DNA from: Deltaproteobacteria bacterium
GTDB taxonomy: Bacteria > Desulfobacterota > Syntrophia > Syntrophales > UBA6807
Assembly: GCA_011056835.1 (NCBI GenBank)
Contig: DSDU01000007.1
Span: 1 to 34,982, forward strand
Reading direction: 5' to 3'
DNA: 34,982 bases
Shown: one piece after another, positions 1-8,231 of the stretch
How the letters are laid out: each line of letters begins with the position of its first letter
Position numbering within the stretch: position 1 is the stretch's first letter
Notes under the pieces: generated by a model
The model's database searches: none
Told to the model about the DNA's origin: nothing
Seen by the model: only the letters and a program-made list of their open reading frames with translations
Position numbers and translations under genes: made by a program

Positions 1-67
1 AACCAGGTTTCATCGAAAACATTGCTGCGTCAATAGTATTGTGCCTCTCGTTCCTCCTGTTCCGCAT
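1..67 (-). CDS. fliR: FliR, flagellar export gate protein (5' fragment)
   Basis: An open minus-strand frame begins directly after the fliQ stop (TAA followed by ATG) and runs off the left edge with no stop. Only about 22 codons are visible, so the identity rests on position: fliR nearly always follows fliPQ and encodes the last inner-membrane subunit of the export gate. The start is uncertain. ATG codons lie at 67, 22 and 13, all in one frame. An AGGAGG at about 58-53 is downstream of the first ATG and rather far from the second. No transmembrane segment is visible yet. Confidence 0.5.
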   Translation of the reverse strand, partial: MRNRRNERHNTIDAAMFSMKPG

Positions 68-337
68 TTACTTGATATACAGGGGGATGGAGGCAAAGAG
101 ATTCTGTGTATATGTAGTGATGAGGTTGACCATCCAGGGAAGCGCAACAAGCATTGCAACCAAAACTGCAATAATCTTCGGAACAAATGTAAGCGTCATT
201 TCCTGGATCTGGGTTACGGCTTGAAATATGCTGATTATAAGACCAACGGCAAGTCCTACAATGAGCATGGGCGCGGACAGCAACAGTGTCACTTTTATCG
301 CTTCATTGGCCAGAGCCATAACAAAATCAATTGACAT
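68..337 (-). CDS. fliQ: FliQ, flagellar export gate protein
   Basis: A small hydrophobic protein of 89 residues, the usual FliQ length, starting MSIDFVMALANEAIKV. FliQ is one of the three inner-membrane proteins (FliP, FliQ, FliR) that form the entry portal of the flagellar type III secretion channel. Two hydrophobic hairpin segments are visible, one around residues 15-40 and one around 52-75, with the family-typical IFQAVTQIQEMTLTFVPKI stretch between them. The ORF track begins eight codons earlier at 361. The ATG at 337 is preferred because it follows an AAAGGT ribosome site, sits 16 bases after the fliP stop and gives the canonical N-terminus. Confidence 0.95.
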   Translation of the reverse strand: MSIDFVMALANEAIKVTLLLSAPMLIVGLAVGLIISIFQAVTQIQEMTLTFVPKIIAVLVAMLVALPWMVNLITTYTQNLFASIPLYIK

Positions 338-353
338 CGTGTAGTTACCTTTT

Positions 354-1133
354 TTATGCAAAGCTCCGGACGAGGGAGCCGACCACCAGGAACCATCCGT
401 CGACCAGGACGAACAGGAGAAGTTTGAACGGCAGGCTTACCATGATCGGCGGCAGCATCATCATGCCCATGGAAAGCAGAACACTGGCAACAACCATATC
501 GAGAATCAGGAAAGGAATATAAATCATAAAGCCGATTTGAAACGCTGTTTTCAGTTCGCTGATAACAAATGCAGGAATCAAAACAGGCAACCCGATATCC
601 ATGGATGTATAAGGCTTTTCGCTTTGTGATATCCTTGTAAAGAGAGCCAGATCTTTTTCTCTCGTCTGCTTCAGCATAAACTGCTTCACTGCACCGGCAG
701 TAATGTCAAGTGCCTTTTTTTGTGATATTTCCTCGTTCATGTAGGGTTGTAACGCCCCCGTGTTGACCTGATTCCACACAGGCATCATAATGAAAAATGT
801 CAAAAACAGTGAAAGACCGATGATTATCTGATTTCCAGGAACCTGTTGCGTTCCCATGGCCTGCCGTAAAAGCGACAATACCACCACGATCCGCGTGAAC
901 GATGTCAGCATGATGAGTACGGCCGGAGCCAGCGTTAGAACGGTCAGGAGAAAAAGAAGTTGAATGACCGTGGCGACTCGTGCAGGTTCCTGTTCGCCGT
1001 CGGGCAGACTCATGGTAATGGACGGGACAGGAAACGGCTGTCCCCAGGCGTGTGACGTCAGCGTCAGGCATCCGATAATGAGACCGGCGCCGATGAAGAT
1101 CATCAACATTTTCTTTGTTGACATCTTACGCAT
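354..1133 (-). CDS. fliP: FliP, flagellar export gate protein
   Basis: FliP builds the core of the flagellar export gate in the inner membrane with FliQ and FliR. An N-terminal hydrophobic segment, about residues 8-30, looks like the cleavable signal peptide typical of FliP. The signature stretches are present: [21 protein letters not shown], the [15 protein letters not shown] segment, and the C-terminal [19 protein letters not shown]. Length (about 259 residues) is normal. The longest ORF starts at a GTG at 1139. The ATG at 1133 is chosen because GGGAG lies five bases upstream of it. The start overlaps the end of fliO by 8 bases, so the two are probably translationally coupled. Confidence 0.96.
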   Translation of the reverse strand: MRKMSTKKMLMIFIGAGLIIGCLTLTSHAWGQPFPVPSITMSLPDGEQEPARVATVIQLLFLLTVLTLAPAVLIMLTSFTRIVVVLSLLRQAMGTQQVPGNQIIIGLSLFLTFFIMMPVWNQVNTGALQPYMNEEISQKKALDITAGAVKQFMLKQTREKDLALFTRISQSEKPYTSMDIGLPVLIPAFVISELKTAFQIGFMIYIPFLILDMVVASVLLSMGMMMLPPIMVSLPFKLLLFVLVDGWFLVVGSLVRSFA

Positions 1134-1533
1134 TTTCACTCCCGTTTTTTTCGCCGATTCGACACATCGACATGAGACGATCTCTATACATGGCGAGCTG
1201 TTCCGAGAAGGGAGATGGCTTCCCTCCTAATCCATAGTTCGGCCTCAACCGTTCCAGGGACTGCTGATCATCAATGCTGGTCAGAAGCGACAGGCTTTGT
1301 TGTGAGAGGCCCACAACAAGAACTCTTCCCAGCACTTCTATCAGCATGACACTGCTTTTCGGCCCGACATGCCGCGTCGATAGAACCTTAATGACATCCC
1401 CTCCGTCTACTCGCCCTTCCCCTCTTCTCATGAGTTTCTTCGCTACGTAAAGGCTTACCATCATGATTCCGATAACGATGGCCAGCGCTGAAAAAATCTT
1501 GATCATTGAGGGAAGTAAGTCTACTGAATCCAT
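1126..1533 (-). CDS. fliO: FliO, flagellar biosynthesis protein
   Basis: A 135-residue protein with one N-terminal membrane segment (about residues 10-30) followed by a soluble domain. The motif [25 protein letters not shown] is typical of FliO, which helps FliP oligomerise during assembly of the export gate. Its place between fliN and fliP is canonical. The upstream GGTGA is a modest ribosome site. FliO is poorly conserved in general, so the family call depends on both the motif and the position. Confidence 0.9.
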   Translation of the reverse strand: MDSVDLLPSMIKIFSALAIVIGIMMVSLYVAKKLMRRGEGRVDGGDVIKVLSTRHVGPKSSVMLIEVLGRVLVVGLSQQSLSLLTSIDDQQSLERLRPNYGLGGKPSPFSEQLAMYRDRLMSMCRIGEKNGSENA

Positions 1534-1554
1534 TTTTTCACCATGTTATCCATG

Positions 1555-1977
1555 TTATTTCAGTTTTGACACACGTTCGGCAGGAGAAATAACATCGGTC
1601 AATCGCACCCCGAACTTGTCATTGACGGCAACCACTTCGCCCCGTGCGATGAGTCTGTTGTTGACAAAGACATCCATCGGTTCTCCCGCCAGCTTGGAAA
1701 GTTCGACAACAGACCCCTGGCCGAGACGGAGAAGATCGCCGATCAGCATTTGCGTCCTTCCCAGTTCAGCCGTCAGGGTGAGCGGTATATCAAGAATAAA
1801 ATCAAGGTCCAGCCCCCCGTTACTTGATTCGTCCTTATTCATTTCCTCAAACGAGACGCTTCTGATCTCAGGTTTTTCCGGCGGCGTTGCCGTGGCCGCA
1901 AGTTCCTCCTGCACATCATCCCAGCTGATTTCGTCGTCAGACTTCACTGTTTCTTCCTGAATTTCATTATTATTCAT
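1555..1977 (-). CDS. fliN: FliN, flagellar motor switch protein
   Basis: FliN forms the lower part of the cytoplasmic C-ring and takes part in direction switching and cargo docking at the export machine. The C-terminal SpoA/SURF domain is clear: LDFILDIPLTLTAELGRTQM, then LLRLGQGSVVELSKLAGEPMDVFVNN and GEVVAVNDKFGVRLTDVIS. The first ~60 residues are acidic and variable, as is common outside enterics. The ORF track starts at a GTG at 1995. The ATG at 1977 has a GAGGTGGAG ribosome site about four to seven bases upstream and overlaps the fliM stop by 8 bases, consistent with coupling. Confidence 0.95.
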   Translation of the reverse strand: MNNNEIQEETVKSDDEISWDDVQEELAATATPPEKPEIRSVSFEEMNKDESSNGGLDLDFILDIPLTLTAELGRTQMLIGDLLRLGQGSVVELSKLAGEPMDVFVNNRLIARGEVVAVNDKFGVRLTDVISPAERVSKLK

Positions 1978-2965
1978 CGTACTCCACCTCTTCACTCATG
2001 ATAATATCTGATACTTGTATCGCTGTGTTTCCCCTGTAAATACCGGGGCGACATTTAAACTTCAGATTCCGCTCCACATACATCTGAAGATCGTCGCTGA
2101 TATACTGATCGAGGAGCACCACATCACCCTTTTTCAGGTTGATTATTTCACGACCCGTCAATTCAGTCTGTCCCAATTCCACAAACAGCCCGACACTGGA
2201 TTTTTTCAATTCTTCCCTGAAGCGGCCGATCCACTCCTGATCAGCCTCGAGTTTATCCGCGTGATATCCCCCCTGCAACTTATCCCGTATCGGTTCCAGC
2301 GATGAGTAGGGAATACAGATCGTCACCAACCCTGATGAATAGTCCATTTCAATTTCAAACCGCACCACGACGATGACATCGGACGGCGCGACAATCTGGG
2401 CGAACTGAGGATTCATTTCAGACCTCATATAGACGGCATTTATCTTCATTATGGTTTTCCAGGCATTTTCAAGATCGGAAAGAGCGCTCAGAACAACCTT
2501 TTTAATGAGATTATTCTCTATGGCAGTGAAATCCCTGCCTTCAACCTTGAATTCTTCTTTTCCCGTGCCGCCGAAGAGACAGTCAACCAGCGTGAATATC
2601 AGTTTCGGCTCCACAATAAGGAGCATCTCACCCTTCAGGGGAACCATCTTGAAAATATGCAGACTCGATGGAAGGGGCAGCGTCCGCAAAAATTCTTCGT
2701 ATTTAATGAAATTAATGGATAACGTGTTTATGCCGACGACCCTTCGCAACATGGACGACAATGTTTTCCGAAACATCCGCGTAAAGCTTTCGTTGGTTAT
2801 ATCGAGCGATGGCATTTTGCCCCGGACGATTCTCCGCGGACTGGACAGGTCGTATTCCTGAATATCCTGATGTTCGGGAACTATCTCCTCTTCCGTTTCG
2901 ATATCACCATCGGACAACCCCTTTAAGAGGGCATCAACCTCATCCTGAGAAAGTATCTGTGACAT
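1970..2965 (-). CDS. fliM: FliM, flagellar motor switch protein
   Basis: FliM is the middle C-ring protein that receives CheY-phosphate. The N-terminal CheY-binding motif is intact (LSQDEVDALLKG, residues 5-16). The central CheC-like domain (about 45-230) and a C-terminal SpoA domain with VELGQTELTGREIINLKKGD follow. The length of 331 residues is normal. The start has a GGGAGA site upstream. Together with the CheY and CheX genes at the other end of the window, this supports a switching motor controlled by phosphorylated CheY. Confidence 0.97.
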   Translation of the reverse strand: MSQILSQDEVDALLKGLSDGDIETEEEIVPEHQDIQEYDLSSPRRIVRGKMPSLDITNESFTRMFRKTLSSMLRRVVGINTLSINFIKYEEFLRTLPLPSSLHIFKMVPLKGEMLLIVEPKLIFTLVDCLFGGTGKEEFKVEGRDFTAIENNLIKKVVLSALSDLENAWKTIMKINAVYMRSEMNPQFAQIVAPSDVIVVVRFEIEMDYSSGLVTICIPYSSLEPIRDKLQGGYHADKLEADQEWIGRFREELKKSSVGLFVELGQTELTGREIINLKKGDVVLLDQYISDDLQMYVERNLKFKCRPGIYRGNTAIQVSDIIMSEEVEYDE

Positions 2966-3016
2966 GAACGATGTCTCCCTGCTGTAGTCGATATGATCTG
3001 TGGAATCCGCTCATCC

Positions 3017-3511
3017 TTACTGAATGACGAACTCGGTAAAATAGACGTACTTGATCCTTCCTTTGCTTAAATAGTTGTTCAACCGCATGGATATTTCTTC
3101 CCTGAGTTGCTGCTTCCCTTCATATCCCACGATATCCAGGTACTTTTTTGATGAAAGGAGATCTAAAATGTTATCAGTGATCTTCGGTTTCAACATGTTA
3201 AGCTCGGCAATGCATTCCGGACTTGACGTCTCCACCTGAATCACCGCCTTCAAGTACCGTTCGCCGTTTCCATCCATAAGGTTTACAATCATAGCGCCCA
3301 GCGGCCAGATTTCTCCGATCTTGACCGTTTGCTCCTCCTTTACCTTCTCCTTGCCTGCCAGGAACACCTGATAGTATTTCCATCCTCCAAAACCGGCAAC
3401 GCCGATACACAAAAAAAGTGTTCCGAAGAGGACCCATTTAAGAAAGGTCTTGATCCCCTTTTTCTTCGGTTCTTTCACCTCAACATCTTCGTTGGTTTTG
3501 TCTTCAGGCAT
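3017..3511 (-). CDS. fliL: FliL, stator-associated membrane protein
   Basis: A 164-residue protein with a short charged cytoplasmic tail, a single membrane segment (about residues 24-46, LKWVLFGTLFLCIGVAGFGGW) and a periplasmic FliL domain containing YLKAVIQVETSSPE and a conserved-looking C-terminal YVYFTEFVIQ. FliL surrounds the stator units and supports torque under load. It lies between motB and fliM, the expected place. A strong GAGGAGG site lies just before the ATG, and only 9 bases separate it from the motB stop. Confidence 0.95.
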   Translation of the reverse strand: MPEDKTNEDVEVKEPKKKGIKTFLKWVLFGTLFLCIGVAGFGGWKYYQVFLAGKEKVKEEQTVKIGEIWPLGAMIVNLMDGNGERYLKAVIQVETSSPECIAELNMLKPKITDNILDLLSSKKYLDIVGYEGKQQLREEISMRLNNYLSKGRIKYVYFTEFVIQ

Positions 3512-3520
3512 CTTTCCTCC

Positions 3521-4201
3521 TCACTGATTAATCGATAAAATAACTTCAACTCTCCTGTTGCGTTCACGATTGCTCTCATTGTCATTCGGTAGACGGGGCC
3601 GTGAATCGCCATAACCGACGGCGGAAAGCCGTTCCGGCGCAACTCCGCATTCCGAGATCAGGTATTTGACAACAGCCACAGCCCGGGCTGTTGAGAGTTC
3701 CCAGTTCGACGGATACTTACTGTTGTGAATCGGAACATTATCGGTATGGCCTTCGACGCGTATCGCACAGTCACTGTTCCGGAGAACGGCTCCGAGATCA
3801 TCAATATAACCATTATGGGCCGGGAGTTCGGCTTTCCCCGTATCAAAGAGAATCTTTTCGCCGACGGTAACATGGACTCCTTCCTCCGTCACCTTCGCAT
3901 CCATTCCGGAAATACCGCCGATTCTTTCGGAAAGATCATGTTCCTTTTTCTCTTTATACATATTCCGAATACCTTTCGGGACGACGAAGGGTCGAAAGAC
4001 CTCTATTCCCCCACTGCCACCGGACTGAAGCACACCGAATGCCTGATTGACCGAATATGACACTTCCAAAACCTTTCCTGTATCCAGCGTGGACATGGAA
4101 AGCACCAGAACAAAGAATGTCAGAAGAAGCGTCACCATATCGTTGAATGTTGTGAGCCATTTTGAGCCCTGCTCTTCCGCGTTGTTCGGTTTCTTACTCA
4201 A
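3521..4201 (-). CDS. motB: MotB, stator protein with intact proton-site Asp
   Basis: MotB anchors the stator to peptidoglycan and carries the ion-binding aspartate in its single membrane helix. Trp15, Phe19 and Asp21 lie in WLTTFNDMVTLLLTFFVLVL, so the key Asp is present. The C-terminal OmpA-like domain (about 105-226) shows RVEGHTDNVPIHNSKYPSNW and LSTARAVAVVKYL, which bind peptidoglycan. The start codon is TTG: its last two bases overlap the upstream stop as TTGA, with GGGGAATGAA just before it. At 226 residues it is shorter than enteric MotB because the linker is short. The neighbouring upstream gene is a second MotB-like protein. Confidence 0.93.
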   Translation of the reverse strand: MSKKPNNAEEQGSKWLTTFNDMVTLLLTFFVLVLSMSTLDTGKVLEVSYSVNQAFGVLQSGGSGGIEVFRPFVVPKGIRNMYKEKKEHDLSERIGGISGMDAKVTEEGVHVTVGEKILFDTGKAELPAHNGYIDDLGAVLRNSDCAIRVEGHTDNVPIHNSKYPSNWELSTARAVAVVKYLISECGVAPERLSAVGYGDSRPRLPNDNESNRERNRRVEVILSINQ

Positions 4202-5106
4202 TTCATTCCCCGCTGAGACAGACTTTCCGTCGTATCGACAAACTCGAAATAGAAATCGACACGTCTATTTTTCTTTCGCTCTTCAGGTGTGGCATTTGCA
4301 GCTATCGGATGATATTCTCCGAATCCGACGGCGGCAATTCTTGCGGGAGATACTCCGCCCTTGTCCAGGAAGTAACGCAACACATTCACCGCCCGTGCCG
4401 TCGAAAGCTCCCAGTTTGATGGGTAAGTCTCCGTGTGGATAGGCACATTATCGGTATGGCCTTCGATTCGCACCATGTAAGGAACCGCATTTACCAGTGT
4501 AATGATTTTGTCGAGTGACTGATGAACTTTTTCGCTGATGGTCGCCGATCCCGAAGGAAACAGAATGCCGCTCGTAATCGTCGCTTTAAAACCATCCCGT
4601 GTTTTTGTTATGTCAACCTCATCACGAAGTCCCATTCTTTCAAAATACGCTGCAAGATAGTCCATCGACAAGGCAATCTTCTTTTCATTGACGCCATACA
4701 AGCTTTCGAGAGCGCGCAGTATCCTCTCATCTTCGATAGCATGCTTCCCGCCCGTTGTTGCCGCGGCAATATTTTTCACTTCATCCGCCCCCGGCATGGC
4801 GGCATCATCAGCCGGATCGGAAATATCACGCTGCGCCATGCTGTCCGGTTTCCCGCTTCCCCTGACACCACTGTCATATGCATTGAGTACCGGGGATGAT
4901 TGACTTACTGACGACGTTCTTCCCGTTTCCGATGCGCCGCCAAATCCACGGAGGAAGTTGATCATCTGATTGCCCTCAACCTTCGAATAGGATACAAGCA
5001 TCGCAAAGAATGCCACAAGGATCAATGCAAGCGAACAGTAGATGACTTCCCAGCCCGCCGCCTGCAGTTCATTCTTTTTTTTCTTTTTGGTACAATCCTC
5101 ATCCAT
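4198..5106 (-). CDS. MotB-like OmpA-family paralogue lacking the ion-site Asp
   Basis: A 302-residue protein with one N-terminal membrane helix (about residues 19-42) and a C-terminal OmpA/MotB peptidoglycan-binding domain (about 170-295) containing VRIEGHTDNVPIHTETYPSNW. It lies between motA and motB. The helix WEVIYCSLALILVAFFAMLV aligns without gaps to the MotB helix next door, but Ser25 takes the place of MotB Asp21. It therefore probably cannot relay ions by itself. An alanine- and serine-rich linker of about 120 residues separates helix and OmpA domain. The start ATG follows the motA stop with no gap, and the 3' end overlaps motB by 4 bases. It may be a structural stator partner or a subunit of a mixed MotA ring. 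Its function is not established here. Confidence 0.88.
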   Translation of the reverse strand: MDEDCTKKKKKNELQAAGWEVIYCSLALILVAFFAMLVSYSKVEGNQMINFLRGFGGASETGRTSSVSQSSPVLNAYDSGVRGSGKPDSMAQRDISDPADDAAMPGADEVKNIAAATTGGKHAIEDERILRALESLYGVNEKKIALSMDYLAAYFERMGLRDEVDITKTRDGFKATITSGILFPSGSATISEKVHQSLDKIITLVNAVPYMVRIEGHTDNVPIHTETYPSNWELSTARAVNVLRYFLDKGGVSPARIAAVGFGEYHPIAANATPEERKKNRRVDFYFEFVDTTESLSQRGMN

Positions 5107-5868
5107 TTAGAATGCCGATTTCCTCTCACCCGGTGACAGAAACGAATTGAGTTTCTGTTCCAGAACCCGGGGATTGTCGCCCGACTGCACCGACAGTATT
5201 CCGCTGATGATGAGTTCCTTAACCATGATTTCACTTGCGCTTCGTGTTTTCAGTTTTCCCGCTATGGGAAGGAAAATCAGGTTCGCCAGAATGACGCCGT
5301 AAAACGTCGTGATCAGGGCAACCGCCATTGCCGGACCGATAGAACTCGGATCATCCATCTGCATGAGCATCTTAACCAGCCCGATAAGTGTTCCCATCAT
5401 ACCCATGGCCGGCGCAAAATTTCCCATCGAGCTGAAGATCTCTGCCCCCAGACGATGCCGCTCTGACAGATAGTCGAGTTCCGTCTGCAATATTCTGGAA
5501 AGCGCTGACGGCTCGATGCCGTCGATCATCAGCCCGACGCCTTTTGAGAAGAAGGGGTCGTGGACGTCTTCCACCTTCTTCTCGAGTGCCAGGATTCCTT
5601 CCCGTCTTGCAATTTTCGACATCTCGACCAGTGTCTCGATAACGTTACCCGCCGATAACTCCTTCTGAAAGAAAACGTTTTTCGCCACCTTCATAACGCC
5701 GATCAATTCGGAGAGCGGGTAATTGATCAAAACAGCCCCTATGGTTCCTCCCATAACGATCAACGCCGATGGAATATTTACAAACCATCCAAGTCCGCCA
5801 CCCATACTCATCGCTATGATAACAAGACCGAAACCGCTTACTATTCCAAAAATCGTTGCAAGATCCAT
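5107..5868 (-). CDS. motA: MotA, stator ion-channel protein
   Basis: MotA pairs with MotB to form the ion-driven stator in the inner membrane. Four membrane segments are visible, about residues 3-22, 30-50, 148-172 and 182-203. The cytoplasmic loop carries the charged stretch KIARREGILALEKK, in which the Arg and Glu that contact FliG are expected. Conserved prolines occur in NFAPAMGMMGTLIGLV and in ANLIFLPIAGKL. The length of 253 residues fits the MotA/PomA family. A GACGAGGTAG site precedes the ATG. No convincing promoter of any class was found in the 777-base gap upstream. Confidence 0.96.
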   Translation of the reverse strand: MDLATIFGIVSGFGLVIIAMSMGGGLGWFVNIPSALIVMGGTIGAVLINYPLSELIGVMKVAKNVFFQKELSAGNVIETLVEMSKIARREGILALEKKVEDVHDPFFSKGVGLMIDGIEPSALSRILQTELDYLSERHRLGAEIFSSMGNFAPAMGMMGTLIGLVKMLMQMDDPSSIGPAMAVALITTFYGVILANLIFLPIAGKLKTRSASEIMVKELIISGILSVQSGDNPRVLEQKLNSFLSPGERKSAF

Positions 5869-6404
5869 CGATGGGCCTACCTCGTCAGCACTCTCTTTTT
5901 CATTCTTTCACACAGCATTGTTCACCATCCCTCTGACAGACTCCTTGTTTACGGCAGCGGTGTCTTGTGCGCTGATGCCGCCGTCGGTTCAATGAGACAA
6001 AGAAATGGAAATTCGAAAGAATAATGCGGGAAGAAGGACATCAGATAGCGCTCGTGCCATGAAACCTGACACCGAGCATACGATTCCTTTTCCTTTCATT
6101 TTTCTCCCGCGCCGCCGTGCCGCATTGCGTACATCCGACATCTCTAAGAGCAAATACCGTACCAAACATACTCCTTGTGATTTCTCCGAGATTTCGGGAA
6201 AAAAGGCCGGTTTCCACCTGCACGATCTATAAAATAACGATTATTGCGGAGGATTATTTTGACTCGACGTCATTAATTTGACATGGAGCATTGATCTTCG
6301 GGCTGTTCCCGGAATGAGAATTTTGCGAGCGGTTTTAAGGAATATTTTTGCTCATGCATCGATGCGAAGCAAAAGACCGGCACAACCAACTGCCCGAGAC
6401 TGAT

Positions 6405-6424
6405 GGGTAATTTTTAAATTACCC
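6405..6424. repeat. Perfect 9-bp inverted repeat
   Basis: GGGTAATTT and AAATTACCC face each other with a two-base centre, giving a 20-base near-palindrome. It could be a protein-binding operator, or a stem-loop with about eight pairs. No T-run follows on either strand, so it is not a typical intrinsic terminator. Confidence 0.6.
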
Positions 6425-6580
6425 GGAGCAGGAAGCAGGTTGTTCGAGAAACGGAACAGACTTCGATTGTCCGCGGGATGACAGGAGCGTGTCAGGCTGT
6501 TCAGTTCCGGCAACACGCCTGTGGCTATCAAAAACCGGATAATCCGCCGGACGTATGGGGAATATCAACCCTCAGCAGAT

Positions 6581-6615
6581 GGCCGGAACCCCGCTCGTCA
6601 TTCAGGATTCCGGCC
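6581..6615. repeat. 8-bp GC-rich inverted repeat downstream of flgE
   Basis: GGCCGGAA at 6581-6588 is matched by TTCCGGCC at 6608-6615, with a 19-base loop. It lies just 3' of flgE on the transcribed strand. It may slow transcription or stabilise the 3' end of the hook operon mRNA, but it lacks a U-tract. Confidence 0.5.
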
Positions 6616-6625
6616 CTCCCCTCAT

Positions 6626-6649
6626 GTAACCCGCCGCTGTGTAGGTTAC
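6626..6649. repeat. 6-bp inverted repeat spanning the flgE stop codon
   Basis: GTAACC at 6626-6631 and GGTTAC at 6644-6649 form a short stem that includes the flgE stop codon, with a 12-base loop. It is one of three stems clustered within 250 bases. It is short enough that chance is possible. Confidence 0.35.
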
Positions 6650-8181
6650 CGTTTAACATTCATAAGTGTCGACATCATCTCATCAGTCACCGTCACGATT
6701 TTCGCGCAGGCCTGGTATGCCCGCTGTGCGGTGATCATATTGATAAACTCCGTGGCGATATCGGTGTTTGACATCTCCAGCGAATTAGGACTGATATCCC
6801 CCATTCCGGCCGATCCCGGAGTATTCAGGACCGCCGCCCCCGATGTAACCGTTTCACCGAAAAGATTGTTTCCCATGCGCTTCAGTCCCCAGGGATTGGA
6901 AAAATCAGCAAGCACGAGCTGTCCGATATCGGCGGTCTGGCCGTTCGTAAAGAATCCGCTCAGAATCCCTGCCGGCGTCACGGAAAGGCTCTTCAAAACG
7001 CCCGACGCGTAACCGTCGTGCGTCAGGGCCTTCACCACGGAGGTACTCGCGTACCCCGTTATCGTCTGCGCCGTCGATCCGGCCAGATCCCAGATAATCG
7101 TATTGCCGTTTCCGATGGTGGCGCCGTTGCTGAGCGGACCGAATGTCAGGGATACGTCGGCGGGCGCCAGTTCCGTCTGATTGATTGCAATTTCTATCGT
7201 ATCGCCGTTTGCCCATATTCCCGCAAGCGCAAACGTCACATCAGCGCCGCCCTCACCGTCCAGGTCAATGGCTACTTCATCATCGGTTCCCACAGTGCCC
7301 AGGGTGAATGACATGTTGAGATAACCACCATTATTGACTATTGTCCACGTGTTCTCATCAGCACCTCTTTCCAGTACGATATCGGCCCCCGTATCCTTAT
7401 ACATCTGTCCCTGATTGTTGACCGTCATGGTTGCTGTACCGGTGCCTGCGGTGGTTACTGTCTCAGTAGCCGTTGCGTTATAGACTCTTTCAAGATCACC
7501 GTTTGAGTCGAACTTGAGGCCGCAGTATGTCTGGGATGTCGCCTCGTTGTTATCGAGATAGGTCTGGACGCTCCAGTACCCGTTCGCTTCCGTTTTCTGG
7601 AACGTCGCCTTCAGGGTATGGGTTTTGCCCTGTGAATCATAGACCGTCTGTGCGGCGTTGAAATTCTCTCCCGCGACCGTATCCGAATTGAGATTGGCAC
7701 CGATGGATATCTCCGTCGTCGCTACGGGCGCAGACTGTACATTGCTGAGAGACAGGTCGGTTACCGTATTGGGATCGTTTGACTGAAAATTATATCCCTG
7801 AACTTTTAATCCGTTCGTATCCACCAGATATCCGTCACTGTCGACATGAAATGAACCGGCTCTTGTATAGTATGACCCCCCGTCGGCATCTCTGACGATA
7901 AAGAAACCGTCTCCGTCGATTGAAAGATCGGTGGCATTGGCCGTCGTCTCGAAAGATCCCGGAGAAAACTGCGTCGCCACGTCACTGATTGAAACTCCGC
8001 GGCCGACCTGCATAAAGGTGGATGATCCGCCGGTGATACTCTGACTTAAGATATCGGAAAAATGAATCTTCCCGGCTCTGAAACCGACGGTATTGACATT
8101 GGCGATATTATTGCCGATGACATCCATCTGTTTTGAGCTGGCGGTTAAGCCTGAAATACCTGCGTATAATGAACTTCCCAT
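6646..8181 (-). CDS. flgE: FlgE, flagellar hook protein
   Basis: The hook subunit, secreted by the flagellar type III machine. The N-terminal rod/hook signature MGSSLYAGISGLTASSKQMD continues with IGNNIANVNTVGF. The C-terminal helix EFINMITAQRAYQACAKIV is also family-typical. The central part (about residues 130-420) is variable, rich in Thr, Asn and Gly, and includes the FlgE D2-like DSQGKTHTLKATFQK stretch. At 511 residues it is longer than the enteric hook protein, which is common in deltaproteobacteria. GGGAGGTAAG precedes the start. It follows flgD by about 50 bases in a fliK-flgD-flgE operon. Confidence 0.95.
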   Translation of the reverse strand: MGSSLYAGISGLTASSKQMDVIGNNIANVNTVGFRAGKIHFSDILSQSITGGSSTFMQVGRGVSISDVATQFSPGSFETTANATDLSIDGDGFFIVRDADGGSYYTRAGSFHVDSDGYLVDTNGLKVQGYNFQSNDPNTVTDLSLSNVQSAPVATTEISIGANLNSDTVAGENFNAAQTVYDSQGKTHTLKATFQKTEANGYWSVQTYLDNNEATSQTYCGLKFDSNGDLERVYNATATETVTTAGTGTATMTVNNQGQMYKDTGADIVLERGADENTWTIVNNGGYLNMSFTLGTVGTDDEVAIDLDGEGGADVTFALAGIWANGDTIEIAINQTELAPADVSLTFGPLSNGATIGNGNTIIWDLAGSTAQTITGYASTSVVKALTHDGYASGVLKSLSVTPAGILSGFFTNGQTADIGQLVLADFSNPWGLKRMGNNLFGETVTSGAAVLNTPGSAGMGDISPNSLEMSNTDIATEFINMITAQRAYQACAKIVTVTDEMMSTLMNVKR

Positions 8182-8231
8182 TTTTCTTACCTCCCTGACT
8201 CATGCTCTATTGTGAATTGTTTGAATTCATC

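Larger units (their letters stand above)
5869..6645. other. Gap between flgE and motA with inverted repeats and no clear gene
   Basis: This stretch is 777 bases long and holds no ORF I recognise on either strand. FlbD is often found between flgE and motA in related clusters, but no FlbD-like reading frame was seen. Short open frames (for example 6005-6232 plus and 6041-6223 minus) lack supporting ribosome sites and family features. The left half next to motA has no good -24/-12 or sigma-28 element. The right half has three inverted repeats, listed separately, which suggests processed or terminator-like RNA between the hook and stator operons. Confidence 0.6.

Noticed and set aside
5976-5996. 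GG-N10-GC spacing upstream of motA
   Set aside because: The boxes read GGCGGC and GCGC, too far from TGGCAC and TTGC for a sigma-54 promoter.
6005-6232. 75-codon plus-strand ORF in the flgE-motA gap
   Set aside because: Basic and unstructured composition, no ribosome site and opposite to the operon.
6300-6440. Possible c-di-GMP (GEMM) riboswitch
   Set aside because: GCGAAGCAAAAGACCGG recalls a few GEMM bases, but the paired stems and loop order are not there.
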